DNA of 49,158 bases from Spirochaetota bacterium (GCA_020342115.1 CP070841.1:2503274-2552431); one strand, 5' to 3'. Counted from the first letter of the stretch, positions 26,644 through 35,911 are shown. The notes: generated from the letters alone by a model not told the origin. Translations and numbers: made by a program.

Positions 26644-27522
26644 ATGATCCCAAAAGAACTGATTAAGAAAATAAAGCGGCTTGATATTAAAACAAAGCTA
26701 CTCGTTGATGAGATGTTCTCAGGGGAGTATCATTCTATTTTCAAGGGAAGAGGGATTGAGTTTAGTGAAGTGAGGGAATATGCCTATGGTGATGACGTAA
26801 GGATAATTGACTGGAATGTGACTGCACGATTCGGGAAGCCGTTTGTTAAGGTATATGAGGAAGAACGTGAGCTGACAGTACTGATCCTCTTTGATATAAG
26901 CTCATCCACTCTTTTTGGTTCTCAAATGCCAACAAAACGTGACTGCATGATAGAGATTGCAGCCCTCTTTGCATTTTCAGCGGTTGAAAACAATGACCAG
27001 GTGGGAGCAGTGCTCTTTTCCGATAGCATAGAAAACTATATTCCTCCAAAAAAGGACAGAACGCATGCCCTGCGGGTTTTACGAGAACTTGTGTATTATA
27101 AGTCTTCAAGTTTAAAGACAAATCTCAAGACAGCATTTGATTTTGCAAACACGGTACCGAAACGCAAGAGCATCGTTATCGTACTTTCCGATTTCTTTGA
27201 TAGTGACTACGAAAAATCGTTCAGACTCATGACCAAACGGCATGATGTCATTCCTATCATGTTTACCGATCCTTTCGAGCTGAATATTGCCGAAACAGGA
27301 GGAATAATCTCAATGCATGATATAGAGGGAGGGGGACATTACCACATCGATCTCTCAGATAGTAAAACAAGGGAGGAGTACAAAAGAAGGATTCTTGCTG
27401 GAAGACTGCGAGCTAAGAAACTCTTCATATCCCAGGGAATCGACTATATTGAGGTTTCGATAGATAAGCCTTATATAAATCCCCTCTTTGAGTTCTTCCA
27501 GCGTCGGGCACGTAGATTATAG
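26644..27522 (+). CDS. DUF58-family protein (VWA-like), Bat operon
   Basis: A 292-aa cytoplasmic protein. The DUF58 signature is RGIEFSEVREYAYGDDVRII followed by DWNVTAR (to about residue 62). A VWA-like fold follows with a MIDAS-like DISSS (84-88) and VLSDFF. In MoxR/Bat clusters DUF58 proteins sit directly after moxR, as here. They are thought to link the ATPase to the membrane VWA proteins, but the mechanism is not established. Start ATG 26644 has GAGG 5 nt ahead. A 205-bp hairpin-rich gap separates it from moxR, unlike the tight spacing of the genes after it. Confidence 0.9.
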   Translation: MIPKELIKKIKRLDIKTKLLVDEMFSGEYHSIFKGRGIEFSEVREYAYGDDVRIIDWNVTARFGKPFVKVYEEERELTVLILFDISSSTLFGSQMPTKRDCMIEIAALFAFSAVENNDQVGAVLFSDSIENYIPPKKDRTHALRVLRELVYYKSSSLKTNLKTAFDFANTVPKRKSIVIVLSDFFDSDYEKSFRLMTKRHDVIPIMFTDPFELNIAETGGIISMHDIEGGGHYHIDLSDSKTREEYKRRILAGRLRAKKLFISQGIDYIEVSIDKPYINPLFEFFQRRARRL

Positions 27523-27535
27523 TATGGGGTAATCC

Positions 27536-28504
27536 ATGAAATATTTTCATTGTGTTTTAACAGTAATGCTTTTTCTGCTTCTGTTTGTTGGATGCAGTGA
27601 AAGAGAAGCTGTTGAATTCGAAGTACCATCTGTTTCTGTATCTATTCTCAATGAAGGCCCGATTACCATTGGAGACCCTATAGATGTTGCTCTCACAATA
27701 ATTTCCAAGAGAAACAATACACTTGTTTTCCCGGAAGATAGAAAACTTTTCTCACCATTCATCCTCCGGGACTATACGACAAAGAGTACCAAGATCAAAA
27801 GGGGTATCAATAAGACATTGGTGATTTACCGCATGGCAATATATAACACCGGGATGTTTATCTTTCAGCCTCTTTCTGTAAAAATCGGGGATATGGTATA
27901 TGAAACTCAGCCGCTCAAAGTTCAGATTCTCTCAATTCTCCCTAAAGATACAGATGAGTTGAAACCCAAGGATATTATTCCTCCTTATCGTCCAAGAGTG
28001 AGGCCGTTTTTCATCATTATCGTAGTCAGCACAATCCTTCTAATAGCAAGTCTCTCATATTTTGTATACAGATTGTTGAGGAAGAGGCTTCGTAAAGTGT
28101 CTGTGACTATGCGTCCTGTAGTGGAGGAAGGTATAGACCCTTACAGATACTCGATAGAAGAACTTGAAAAAGTGAAACAGCAATTTGTAAAGAATGCGAT
28201 GAATGCAAAGCAGGTATACACAGAAATTTCCGGCATTCTTCGGTATTTTATTGGAAAGCTTTTTTCTATAAACGCTCCGCAAATGACAACACGTGAGATC
28301 AAGAGGGTATTGAAGAAGAAGCTGTTGAAATTTATTCCCTCTCAGCATTTCACGAGCCGTTGTACTGCTCTGCTCGGCAGAAGCGATTTAGTAAAGTTTG
28401 CAAAGGAAACCCCTGAAAGGGATAATGTAGAGCAGGATATAAATGAGTCCATCGGGATCGTTCATGGAGTGAATACCAGGGTAAATGAAAAGGAAGGAGG
28501 TTAA
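27536..28504 (+). CDS. Membrane-anchored lipoprotein of the Bat operon (BatD/DUF4381-like)
   Basis: Residues 1-19 form a lipoprotein signal with lipobox FVG and Cys20. An exported domain (about 30-150) resembles one BatD-type beta domain (SVSILNEGPITIGDPIDVAL, VFPEDRKLFSPF). A membrane segment follows at 157-179, then a cytoplasmic helical domain (about 195-322, EISGILRYFIGKLFSINAPQ). DUF4381 proteins occupy this slot in other Bat clusters but usually lack the exported domain. The protein seems to be both lipid-anchored and membrane-spanning, with one domain on each side. It lies 13 bp after DUF58 and 12 bp before batA. Confidence 0.75.
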   Translation: MKYFHCVLTVMLFLLLFVGCSEREAVEFEVPSVSVSILNEGPITIGDPIDVALTIISKRNNTLVFPEDRKLFSPFILRDYTTKSTKIKRGINKTLVIYRMAIYNTGMFIFQPLSVKIGDMVYETQPLKVQILSILPKDTDELKPKDIIPPYRPRVRPFFIIIVVSTILLIASLSYFVYRLLRKRLRKVSVTMRPVVEEGIDPYRYSIEELEKVKQQFVKNAMNAKQVYTEISGILRYFIGKLFSINAPQMTTREIKRVLKKKLLKFIPSQHFTSRCTALLGRSDLVKFAKETPERDNVEQDINESIGIVHGVNTRVNEKEGG

Positions 28505-28516
28505 GGGTAGCAGGAT

Positions 28517-29494
28517 ATGGAGTTCAGAAATCCTCATATACTCTGGGGGCTCGTCCTGATCCCTCTGATTTATTACTATTTGCGATCGAGAGAACGGTCA
28601 GGCAGTTTCGGGACGGCAATCTTTAGCTATTTTCCCAGGAGAAGAACCTTTCGCATATGGCTTTTGCTTTTTTCAAAAGTAATACTGTTGCTCTCATTTG
28701 GATGTTTCATACTTTCACTTGCGAGACCACAGAGGGGATATATAGAGGAGAAATTGATCACAGAGGGGATCGATATAGTTCTTGCTGTAGATATATCATC
28801 GAGCATGAAAGCGGAGGACTTCAAACCTAACAGACTCGGTGCTGCAAAAAGTGTAGCCAAAGAGTTCATCAGAGGAAGGAAAAATGATAAAATCGGACTC
28901 GTGGTATTCTCGAGAAAAGCGATTACGCACAGCCCTCTGACAATCGATTATACGATGCTGTACAACTTCATAGACACTATCGAAACCGGTATGATTCAGG
29001 ATGGCACTGCGATCGGGAACGCTATAATTGAAGGATCTAAAAGGCTGTCCGAAGGTAAGGAAAAAAGCAAGGTACTCATTCTCCTGACGGATGGGATAAA
29101 TAATGCAGGCGAGGTTGATCCAGTGACAGCAGCGTATGCGACAAAAGCCCTGGGTATTAAGGTGTATACCATAGGTGTTGGGAGCTCAAAGAATGCTCCC
29201 TTCCCAATTGATGATCCAGTTTTGGGGAAACGATATGTTACTGTACCAGTCCAGATTGATGAGGAGGGGCTGCAGAGTATTGCTAGGATTACTAAAGGGA
29301 GGTATTTTAGGGCAACTGATACCAAGAAGCTTGAAGAGATCTACAGAGAGATTGATACACTCGAGAGGAGCAAGATAGAGATCCAGCAGTTCAGACGGGT
29401 CAGGGAGTGGTTTGTCTTTCCATTGAGTATTGGGATTTTTCTGCTCTGTATCCATCTTGTGCTTCAAAGGCTTTTTCTGAGGATTATTCCCTAG
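28517..29494 (+). CDS. batA: BatA-like von Willebrand factor A membrane protein
   Basis: A 325-aa protein. N-terminal membrane segments lie at about 8-22 and 47-68 (with the typical LSLARPQ ending), then a cytoplasmic or periplasmic VWA domain, then a C-terminal segment at ~303-321. The MIDAS is complete: DISSS with D92, S94, S96, a Thr in DGTAIGNAI and Asp in LLTDGINN. The Bat (Bacteroides aerotolerance) proteins were named from stress and oxygen phenotypes in Bacteroides; their precise role is unsettled. The ribosome site is AGGAT. The stop codon lies within a 10-bp inverted repeat. Confidence 0.93.
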   Translation: MEFRNPHILWGLVLIPLIYYYLRSRERSGSFGTAIFSYFPRRRTFRIWLLLFSKVILLLSFGCFILSLARPQRGYIEEKLITEGIDIVLAVDISSSMKAEDFKPNRLGAAKSVAKEFIRGRKNDKIGLVVFSRKAITHSPLTIDYTMLYNFIDTIETGMIQDGTAIGNAIIEGSKRLSEGKEKSKVLILLTDGINNAGEVDPVTAAYATKALGIKVYTIGVGSSKNAPFPIDDPVLGKRYVTVPVQIDEEGLQSIARITKGRYFRATDTKKLEEIYREIDTLERSKIEIQQFRRVREWFVFPLSIGIFLLCIHLVLQRLFLRIIP

Positions 29495-29526
29495 GAATAA
29501 ATAGCTAGCGTTATTCATTCCTAGGG
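29489..29526. repeat. 10-bp inverted repeat spanning the batA stop codon
   Basis: Arm CCCTAGGAAT 29489-29498 and its exact reverse complement ATTCCTAGGG 29517-29526, with an 18-nt loop containing the palindrome GCTAGC. The batA stop TAG (29492-29494) is in the left arm. It lies within the operon, so it more likely affects mRNA processing or stability than full termination; there is no T run. Confidence 0.75.
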
Positions 29527-29556
29527 CATTGTATAAATTAATTTTGAGAATGGAAA

Positions 29557-30567
29557 ATGCGTTTTTATGAACCACAGAATTTATACTATCTGGTGATTGT
29601 TCCTGTTATTTATATCATTTTTTTAGTCAGTCACATGAGAAGAATGAAAACACTGAATCGTTACGGTGATACAGCTGTGTTGGAACGATTCTCGCGCAAA
29701 GGATTGAGGGGGAATCTTAAGGCTCAAGGTATCATTGCGAGTGCTGCAGTGCTTCTTTTTCTCTTAACGCTTGCAAGACCGCAGGCTGGTACGAGACTTG
29801 AGCAAGTAAGCATTACAGGATCAGATATGTATATTGCAATAGACCTCTCTCAAAGCATGACAACAGAAGATATAGAGCCGAATCGTTTAGAGAGAGCAAA
29901 GCTAGATGCGCTGGAAATTGTAAGTTCACTTGAAGGCGACCGGGTTGGTCTCATCCTATTTGCCGGAGATGCCTATGTTCAATGCCCGCTCACACATGAC
30001 TATGATGCTGCAAGCACATTCATCAAGTCGCTTAATTCAGAGGTTGTGGGAACAAGCGGTACTTCTTTGAGCGCACCGCTTGAAACATCTCTCCAAACGT
30101 TAAAAAGCGAAGAGGATAAGTATGCACTTCTTGTGCTCCTCACAGATGGCGAGAACACAACGGGTGATCCAGGAAAGGTGATAAAAGAACTCAAGAGAAG
30201 AGGTATTAAGGTTTTCAGTGTAGGCATTGGTACAAAAGAGGGAGCCCCAATACCTCTGTATGATGAAACCGGGAACAGGGTTGGGTATAAAAAGGATAAA
30301 ACGGGAAAGGTTGTTATTTCGAGACTTAGGGATGATATTTTACAGAGAATCTCACAGCAAACCGGCGGGCGCTACTATGAAGCCGGAGCAAGGGTAATTG
30401 AGACGAAAAAGATTCTTGTAGAAGTAGCGAATATGAAAAAACGAGATCTCGAGGTAAAGAGATTTACCGTATGGGAGGATAGATTCCAGATCCCCCTCGG
30501 TATTGGCATTCTGTTTCTACTTTTTTACATATATACATCTGTCAGGGGCACGAAACTAGAACCATGA
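29557..30567 (+). CDS. batB: BatB-like von Willebrand factor A membrane protein
   Basis: A 336-aa paralogue of BatA with the same plan: membrane segments at about 10-26 and 56-72 (ending LTLARPQAGT), a VWA domain and a C-terminal segment (GIGILFLLFYIYTS). The MIDAS has DLSQS (D96, S98, S100), TSGTSLSAPLET and LLTDGENTTGD. It differs from BatA in a longer loop after VGIGTKEGAPIPL. In other bacteria BatA and BatB are thought to form a complex; the tandem order agrees. The batC start overlaps its stop in ATGA. Confidence 0.93.
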   Translation: MRFYEPQNLYYLVIVPVIYIIFLVSHMRRMKTLNRYGDTAVLERFSRKGLRGNLKAQGIIASAAVLLFLLTLARPQAGTRLEQVSITGSDMYIAIDLSQSMTTEDIEPNRLERAKLDALEIVSSLEGDRVGLILFAGDAYVQCPLTHDYDAASTFIKSLNSEVVGTSGTSLSAPLETSLQTLKSEEDKYALLVLLTDGENTTGDPGKVIKELKRRGIKVFSVGIGTKEGAPIPLYDETGNRVGYKKDKTGKVVISRLRDDILQRISQQTGGRYYEAGARVIETKKILVEVANMKKRDLEVKRFTVWEDRFQIPLGIGILFLLFYIYTSVRGTKLEP

Positions 30568-31289
30568 AAATAGTTAAAAGAATTATTGTATGCTTATGGA
30601 TCGCAGCTTCATTTTTCATGGGTATGGCTGCATTTGCAGACCCATATTCGCGACTCATAAATAAAGGAAATCGCTACTACAGAAATGAACTCTATAGTGA
30701 AGCATTGAAACATTATATCGAGGGAAAAGCAAAGAATCAAAAAGCACTTGAGCCTGTATTCAATATTGGTAGTGCTTATTATAAAAAAGAAGAATACAAC
30801 TCATCGGTCGATTCTTTCGAAGCAGCGCTTGAACTTACTAAGAAAAAGAACAAGCAGGCAGATATCTATTACAATCTCGGAACCAGCTACTTACAGTCAG
30901 GCGACTATGAAAAGGCAATAGAAAGTTATATAAAGGGGCTTGAGCTATTTCCGGCAGATCTCAATATGAAATACAATTTGGAGCTTGCATTGAAAAGGCT
31001 CAAGGAGCAACAAAAGATAGAAGATGAGAAAAAAAGCGGAGCGAGTGGCGATGGGGCGTCTGAGAAAGGGGTTCGGACATCGGACAAAAAAAGTGAAGAA
31101 GGGAGTGGAGAGCCCAAGGAGGATTTGAAAACCGAAGAGAGTGCTGGTAGAGGAGAAGAAGAACAAACAGAATTGAGTAGAGAGGAAGCCGAGAGGCTTT
31201 TGAGATCAGTTAATAAAGAGCAGATAGAAATTTTAAATAATATCATTGAGAAAAGGACGAGCGGTGTTCAGACTGATAAAGACTGGTAG
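30564..31289 (+). CDS. batC: BatC-like TPR protein
   Basis: A 241-aa exported protein. Signal peptide 1-25 (MKIVKRIIVCLWIAASFFMG..., ending FADP). Residues ~28-150 hold about three tetratricopeptide repeats (NKGNRYYRNELYSEALKHY, NIGSAYYKKEEYNSSVDSF, NLGTSYLQSGDYEKAIESY). A low-complexity charged linker (~150-210, rich in E, K, S, G) and a short helix (SREEAERLLRSVNKEQIEIL) follow. TPRs bind partner proteins, probably BatA/BatB/BatD. The start overlaps batB by 4 bp and its end overlaps batD by 26 bp, showing tight coupling. Confidence 0.88.
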   Translation: MKIVKRIIVCLWIAASFFMGMAAFADPYSRLINKGNRYYRNELYSEALKHYIEGKAKNQKALEPVFNIGSAYYKKEEYNSSVDSFEAALELTKKKNKQADIYYNLGTSYLQSGDYEKAIESYIKGLELFPADLNMKYNLELALKRLKEQQKIEDEKKSGASGDGASEKGVRTSDKKSEEGSGEPKEDLKTEESAGRGEEEQTELSREEAERLLRSVNKEQIEILNNIIEKRTSGVQTDKDW

Positions 31290-33108
31290 AACAATACTAA
31301 TACCTATATTTATTGGCATGGTATTTTATTTCATGTGTGTGGGAGCACTGTACTCTGAAGAAAGAATAGTAAATCTTGAGGCGAATGTGGATCATTCAGA
31401 GATAGGACTGCTGGATATGCTTACCCTCACCGTCACGGTAAACACCGAAAACGTGAAATCCATATCAAAACCTACACTACCCAAGCTCGACGCCTTCAGT
31501 GTGGTAAATGAGTCTTCGAGTACAAGGACAAGTGTATCGATTCTGAATGGAAAAACAACACGCAGCAGAGAGCTGAGAATTAAGTATATTTTGAAGCCAT
31601 TAAAAAAGGGAACCTTTGTAATAGATCCAATTATTATTCAATATAAAGGAGAAACCTATAGCACAGAGCCTGTTACTGTGAAAGTAGTTGATGGGCATGT
31701 TGCAGATGAAGCTGACGTGTACATGCTTGATGATGGCACACCGCTGGATATCGAGCAGCTGAAGACAGACATCTTCATCCTGGTAGAACCGGCAGAATCT
31801 GAGATCTATGAGGGACAGCAGATACTTCTAACCTATATACTATATTCAAGACTGGATATTGATACGATTGCTCTCAAACAAGCTCCTGAGTTTTCAGGTT
31901 TCTATAAAGAGGATATATACAATGCTACGAAGCTCGAAAACCGGCGGGATACCTACAATGGGCAGGAATACAATACCACTCTTTTAAAAAAAGTTGCACT
32001 CTTTCCTCTTCGTCCCGGAATCTATGACCTGAAACCTCTTGTTCTTGATACTACTGTAATTTTGAAAAGTGATGATCCCTACGGTTTTTTTGGAAGGCCT
32101 TACAGTTTTCAGGTAAGGAGTAATGATGTAATAATTAAAGCAAACCCATTACCTGAGAAGGAAAAAGATTTTACAGGAGTGGTTGGAGAGCTTTCTTTTA
32201 ATCTTACCGGACGAGACAGAAGCCTTGAGGTTGGGGAGGCAACAGCCTGTTACCTCGTACTAAAAAGTACAGGAAACATCGGTGCAATAAGAACCCCCGA
32301 AATATATCTTTCAAAGAGAGGTCGCGCCTATCTCTCTGATACAAAGACGGATATGGTAGAGGAGGAGGATAAGCTTTACTTAATCAAGAAGTTTGAATAC
32401 ACAATTATTCCTGAGGAGAACGGGACATTGTTTGTGGATACCAATGATATTTTGTACTTCGATACAGTTTCGAAACGTTATATCTATGTATCTCCTGATC
32501 CCTATCGAATGTCGATAACTGGGAAAAGCATTGCAGAAGAACCAATAATTAAAAAACAGCAGAGAAGTACAGGTAGGGGGAGTTTCAGTTTTATAAAGGG
32601 CGATATTAAGAGATTGATGAGCAGGAGTCAGTCCTTCCTAAAAGAGCCATTATACTATCTATATCACGTTCTTCTCCTGGGATGGATCGGATTTTTCTTT
32701 ATTCTTAAATCGAAGAGAGAGAATTTGAAGAGGGATGCAGTGGCTTATAAAAAGGTTAAGGCTAGAAATACTGCTATGCAGATTTTAAATGAAGCCAAAA
32801 GCCGGATTGAAGAGAACGAATTCAGTAATGCGATTGATCATATTTATACGGGTATTACCACCTATATTGCCCATAAATGTGGAAAAACCCCTCAAGATAT
32901 CACCATAAAGAACATTCGTACCATTCTTGCAGAAATTTTTTCTGAAGAAAAATTTTCTGCAAAAGGTTCTGATAAAGAACAGATTGCGAGTATCATTGAA
33001 CGGTGCATACAGTATAAGTTTTCATCGACTGGTATCGACGATGAACATATCATCCGGGAATTGTATGAGCAATCCATATCGGTAATCGATAGTATGGAGA
33101 GAAAATGA
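31264..33108 (+). CDS. batD: BatD-like exported multi-domain protein
   Basis: A 614-aa protein of the BatD/oxygen-tolerance family. A signal segment (RTILIPIFIGMVFYFMCVGA) is followed by repeated beta domains that begin like VNLEANVDHSEIGLLDMLTL and FILVEPAESEIYEGQQILLT. A membrane segment lies near 470-490 (LYYLYHVLLLGWIGFFFIL). The cytoplasmic tail (KARNTAMQILNEAKSRIEEN, ending YEQSISVIDSMERK) resembles the tail of the operon lipoprotein. GTG 31264 is preferred because AAGGA lies 6 nt ahead, whereas TTG 31246 has none. It overlaps batC by 26 bp and batE by 4 bp. It probably forms the large exported part of the Bat complex. Confidence 0.88.
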   Translation: MFRLIKTGRTILIPIFIGMVFYFMCVGALYSEERIVNLEANVDHSEIGLLDMLTLTVTVNTENVKSISKPTLPKLDAFSVVNESSSTRTSVSILNGKTTRSRELRIKYILKPLKKGTFVIDPIIIQYKGETYSTEPVTVKVVDGHVADEADVYMLDDGTPLDIEQLKTDIFILVEPAESEIYEGQQILLTYILYSRLDIDTIALKQAPEFSGFYKEDIYNATKLENRRDTYNGQEYNTTLLKKVALFPLRPGIYDLKPLVLDTTVILKSDDPYGFFGRPYSFQVRSNDVIIKANPLPEKEKDFTGVVGELSFNLTGRDRSLEVGEATACYLVLKSTGNIGAIRTPEIYLSKRGRAYLSDTKTDMVEEEDKLYLIKKFEYTIIPEENGTLFVDTNDILYFDTVSKRYIYVSPDPYRMSITGKSIAEEPIIKKQQRSTGRGSFSFIKGDIKRLMSRSQSFLKEPLYYLYHVLLLGWIGFFFILKSKRENLKRDAVAYKKVKARNTAMQILNEAKSRIEENEFSNAIDHIYTGITTYIAHKCGKTPQDITIKNIRTILAEIFSEEKFSAKGSDKEQIASIIERCIQYKFSSTGIDDEHIIRELYEQSISVIDSMERK

Positions 33109-33875
33109 GAAGACTATTTCTTATTGGAATTATAATTTTTTTAGTATTAACAGTAGTTACTGCCGCTGGAATCTGTGCGGGAACAGATCACGTTAAACTT
33201 TACAGCGAAGCTAACAGCCAGTATGCAGCCGGAGAGTATGCTCAGGCTCTCAGTCTCTATCTTCAGCTGATTGAAAGAGATATAAATAACCACTCTCTCT
33301 ATTACAATACAGCCAATGCATATTTCAAACTGGGGGAAACCGGATATGCTCGTCTCTACTATGAGAGGGCTCTTTTGCTCAATCCGTTTGACCGAGATGT
33401 GAGAAATAACCTGAGATTCCTACAAAACAATATGAAAGAAAAAATCGTTCCTCTTTATAATGAGGGTCTTTTTAAGGCATTATCCTCGCTCTCTTCCTTT
33501 ATTACACAGAGGATTCTGGGTATTTTGGAAATCATATTTTTTACTGCATTCATTATTGTGATCCACCTATACCTTATCTTTCCTTCATTGAGGGAGAACT
33601 TAAGAGGGTCAGTATATGGCAGCCTTGCTTTATTCATGATATTCCTCGTTCTTTTATTTGCACTAAACTCATATGAGAAGAACCATCCAAAAGGAGTTGT
33701 CGTAGATGAGACTATAGAAGTATTGAGCGCTCCAGTAATAGAGAGCGAGGTCTTATTCAGCGTTTATGAGGGAGCAAAGATGAAACTTAAAGAGGAGCGG
33801 GGAGATTGGATAAGAATTTCTATATCTGATGGGCGAGAAGGGTGGATACAGAAAGGTATCATTGAGTTTATTTGA
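33105..33875 (+). CDS. batE: BatE-like protein: TPR + membrane segments + SH3-like domain
   Basis: A 256-aa protein. Signal/anchor 1-24, two TPR-like repeats (NSQYAAGEYAQALSLYLQL, NTANAYFKLGETGYARLYYE), two membrane segments (ILEIIFFTAFIIVIHLYLIF and YGSLALFMIFLVLLFAL). A C-terminal SH3-like domain (~195-256) has the pattern VLSAPVIESEVLFSVYEGAK followed by RGDWIRISISDGREGWIQKG. SH3b domains bind peptide or wall material, so it may tether the complex in the envelope. It starts in an ATGA overlap with batD and is the last gene of the operon. It overlaps the convergent DUF434 gene by 8 bp, so no room exists for a classic terminator. Confidence 0.87.
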   Translation: MRRLFLIGIIIFLVLTVVTAAGICAGTDHVKLYSEANSQYAAGEYAQALSLYLQLIERDINNHSLYYNTANAYFKLGETGYARLYYERALLLNPFDRDVRNNLRFLQNNMKEKIVPLYNEGLFKALSSLSSFITQRILGILEIIFFTAFIIVIHLYLIFPSLRENLRGSVYGSLALFMIFLVLLFALNSYEKNHPKGVVVDETIEVLSAPVIESEVLFSVYEGAKMKLKEERGDWIRISISDGREGWIQKGIIEFI

Positions 33876-34557
33876 ATAAAACGAAGTCTTTGAGATCGAG
33901 TATTTCTCCCTGAAAGACTTTTGTGATGATCTGGTCAGGCATATCAATTACAGACACAACTTTATCGATGATTTCTGTATCGGAAGTTACAGCTGCTGAA
34001 TCTGTTGCGCTCTCCTGTTTTATTTCATTGTCAACTGATTCTACCACACGAACCACAACCGATTGCTGGCTCTCTTTTGTCTTATCCACAATATAAGATT
34101 GAAAAGTCCTGATATCCATACCTTCAAATACTGGTTTGTCGAGGTATATACATACATACTCAATTTCTCCTAAATTATTTATAAAATCTGCAACCAGCTC
34201 GATAACCCGTCTGGTTTCGCGCTCTATCTTAAATCGTCCAAACACTTCGGATACATCTCTCACATAACCATCCAGAGCTCTGAAGACAGGCAACCCTTTA
34301 AGATAGCTTGAGATGGTGATAATAACATTGTTGCCATCTATGAGAAGTTTCTGGGGTGGTGCTTTATGAGGGTCTATGAGCTTCTTTTTTCTGTCTGATG
34401 AGCTTTCGGTTTCGAATACACCTCTGTAGAGTATCATTCTTTCCTGGTGGTTCAGTTTGTATTTGTTCCCCACAATCGCGACTGCAGGCTTTTTTGGATA
34501 GCCTCTATCAAGAAACCAGATTAGATCATTTATCGAGTCTCTAAAATTTGTATTCAT
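33868..34557 (-). CDS. DUF434/DUF5616-like protein with PIN-like motif
   Basis: Residues ~1-50 follow the DUF434 pattern (FRDSINDLIWFLDRGYPKKP, then AIVGNKYKLNHQERMILYRG). Residues ~68-185 open with LLIDGNNVIITISSYLKG and contain RALDGYVRDVSEVFGRF and YLDKPVF. This looks like the PIN/NYN-type nuclease fold reported for DUF5616 partners of DUF434, in which Asp of the DGNNV motif would be catalytic. Function is unknown. No ribosome site is visible before ATG 34557, which may be translated from a very short leader. It is divergent from the second sugar-binding-protein gene. Confidence 0.65.
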   Translation of the reverse strand: MNTNFRDSINDLIWFLDRGYPKKPAVAIVGNKYKLNHQERMILYRGVFETESSSDRKKKLIDPHKAPPQKLLIDGNNVIITISSYLKGLPVFRALDGYVRDVSEVFGRFKIERETRRVIELVADFINNLGEIEYVCIYLDKPVFEGMDIRTFQSYIVDKTKESQQSVVVRVVESVDNEIKQESATDSAAVTSDTEIIDKVVSVIDMPDQIITKVFQGEILDLKDFVLFK

Positions 34558-34619
34558 ATTGTCTACTATTAATTATATAATATATGTAAATATGAAAAGT
34601 TGCATGTAAAGATTTATCA

Positions 34620-35882
34620 ATGATTAAAATGAGCTTTCGAGTGTTTTTAAAAAAGAGAACCATAATTCTTTTATTTATCTACTGTTTCTTACTGATACCG
34701 ATTAGTATATACTCCAGGGGAAGTAGTGAGGAATCAAAAAAGGAAGAGATTGTATTTTGGCACTCAATCGGAACCTACAATAAGGATATACTCAATCGTC
34801 TGATAGATGAATATAATACAAAACACCCCAAACCTTCTATAAGGGGTGTTTTCCAGGGTAATGAAGAAGATCTCTATTTCAACCTCCTCTCTCAGGAAAA
34901 TCTACCGGACATTGTGCATATACCTGTGCAGTTTCTTCATCCTCTTCTAGAAAAAAAATTAATCATCAATCTAGAACCATTCATCTCCCAGAAGCTAAAG
35001 AATGATATCTCCAGCAAGTTCTGGGAGTCTGTGATTGTACAGGACGACATCTACGGAATGCCTTTTTTTTACAATGTGAATATTTTTTATGTGAATCAGC
35101 GTATCCTGCGTATTGCCGGTGTAAGCAGAGAAGGTGAACCAAGGAGCTGGGAGGAGATGCTTTCTGTTATCAGCAGAATCAAGCGGAATGCTGCTGATCG
35201 TCATTCCTTCTTCATACCCTTAGAATCACTGGCACAATTCATTTCTTTTATAGAGAGTTATACAGGTACATCGGTTATTGAAGATGGCCGAATTGTCGTG
35301 AACAAGGAAGAGGTGGTCTCTGCAATGAGGTTTCTACAGGAGGCTGTCTATACACATGAATATATGCCATCCAAGATCACGACTGATGAGGGCATCCAGA
35401 TGTTTTTAAGTGGAAACCTCGGCCTGTTACTCGGTTCCAGCTCGATGCTCGTCTACACAGAATCAAATCTTCCCTACGATCTAAATGTGTGGCATCTCCC
35501 GGTATGGGAAAAGGCTGGCCCTACTGTTTTTGGAACATGTCTGGCGATCGTTCGTTCAAACGCTAGGCAGGAGAGGGAGGCATTCAAGTTTATCGATTAT
35601 ATTGTGGATTATGAGCAGGCAATCAAGTGGCATACGCATACTGGCAATCCCGCAATACGTTCGAGTGTTAAAAAATCACTCGACCTTCTGATCTTCTATG
35701 AAGAGAATCCAAACTACATGGCATCGGTTATTGAACTAGAGTCCGGCAGAGTGTTTTCTCCTTCCTTCGATTACTTCAGTGTAAGTGACATAATAAAGAA
35801 TGCACTCGAAGAAATCATGGTTAACAGAGAAGACCCCGAAGCTGTACTTAACAGGGCTCAAAAGAACATTGATCAGCAATAA
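34620..35882 (+). CDS. ABC-type sugar-binding protein, second orphan
   Basis: A 420-aa extracellular solute-binding protein. Signal peptide ~1-33 (ILLFIYCFLLIPISIYSRG, no lipobox Cys), then EEIVFWHSIGTYNKDILNRL as the opening strand. Family blocks are YNTKHPKPSIRGVFQG, YGMPFFYNVNIFYVNQRIL, PRSWEEML, MFLSGNLGLLLGSSSM and GNPAIRSSVKKSL. It is clearly related in layout to the protein at 16708-17943 but diverged. No ABC permease or ATPase gene lies beside it; PolX follows 29 bp downstream, an unexpected neighbour. The ribosome site is weak. The ligand is unknown, most likely a sugar or sugar phosphate. Confidence 0.85.
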   Translation: MIKMSFRVFLKKRTIILLFIYCFLLIPISIYSRGSSEESKKEEIVFWHSIGTYNKDILNRLIDEYNTKHPKPSIRGVFQGNEEDLYFNLLSQENLPDIVHIPVQFLHPLLEKKLIINLEPFISQKLKNDISSKFWESVIVQDDIYGMPFFYNVNIFYVNQRILRIAGVSREGEPRSWEEMLSVISRIKRNAADRHSFFIPLESLAQFISFIESYTGTSVIEDGRIVVNKEEVVSAMRFLQEAVYTHEYMPSKITTDEGIQMFLSGNLGLLLGSSSMLVYTESNLPYDLNVWHLPVWEKAGPTVFGTCLAIVRSNARQEREAFKFIDYIVDYEQAIKWHTHTGNPAIRSSVKKSLDLLIFYEENPNYMASVIELESGRVFSPSFDYFSVSDIIKNALEEIMVNREDPEAVLNRAQKNIDQQ

Positions 35883-35911
35883 GAGTTCTGCGGGTCATCA
35901 AAGGCTTTCTC

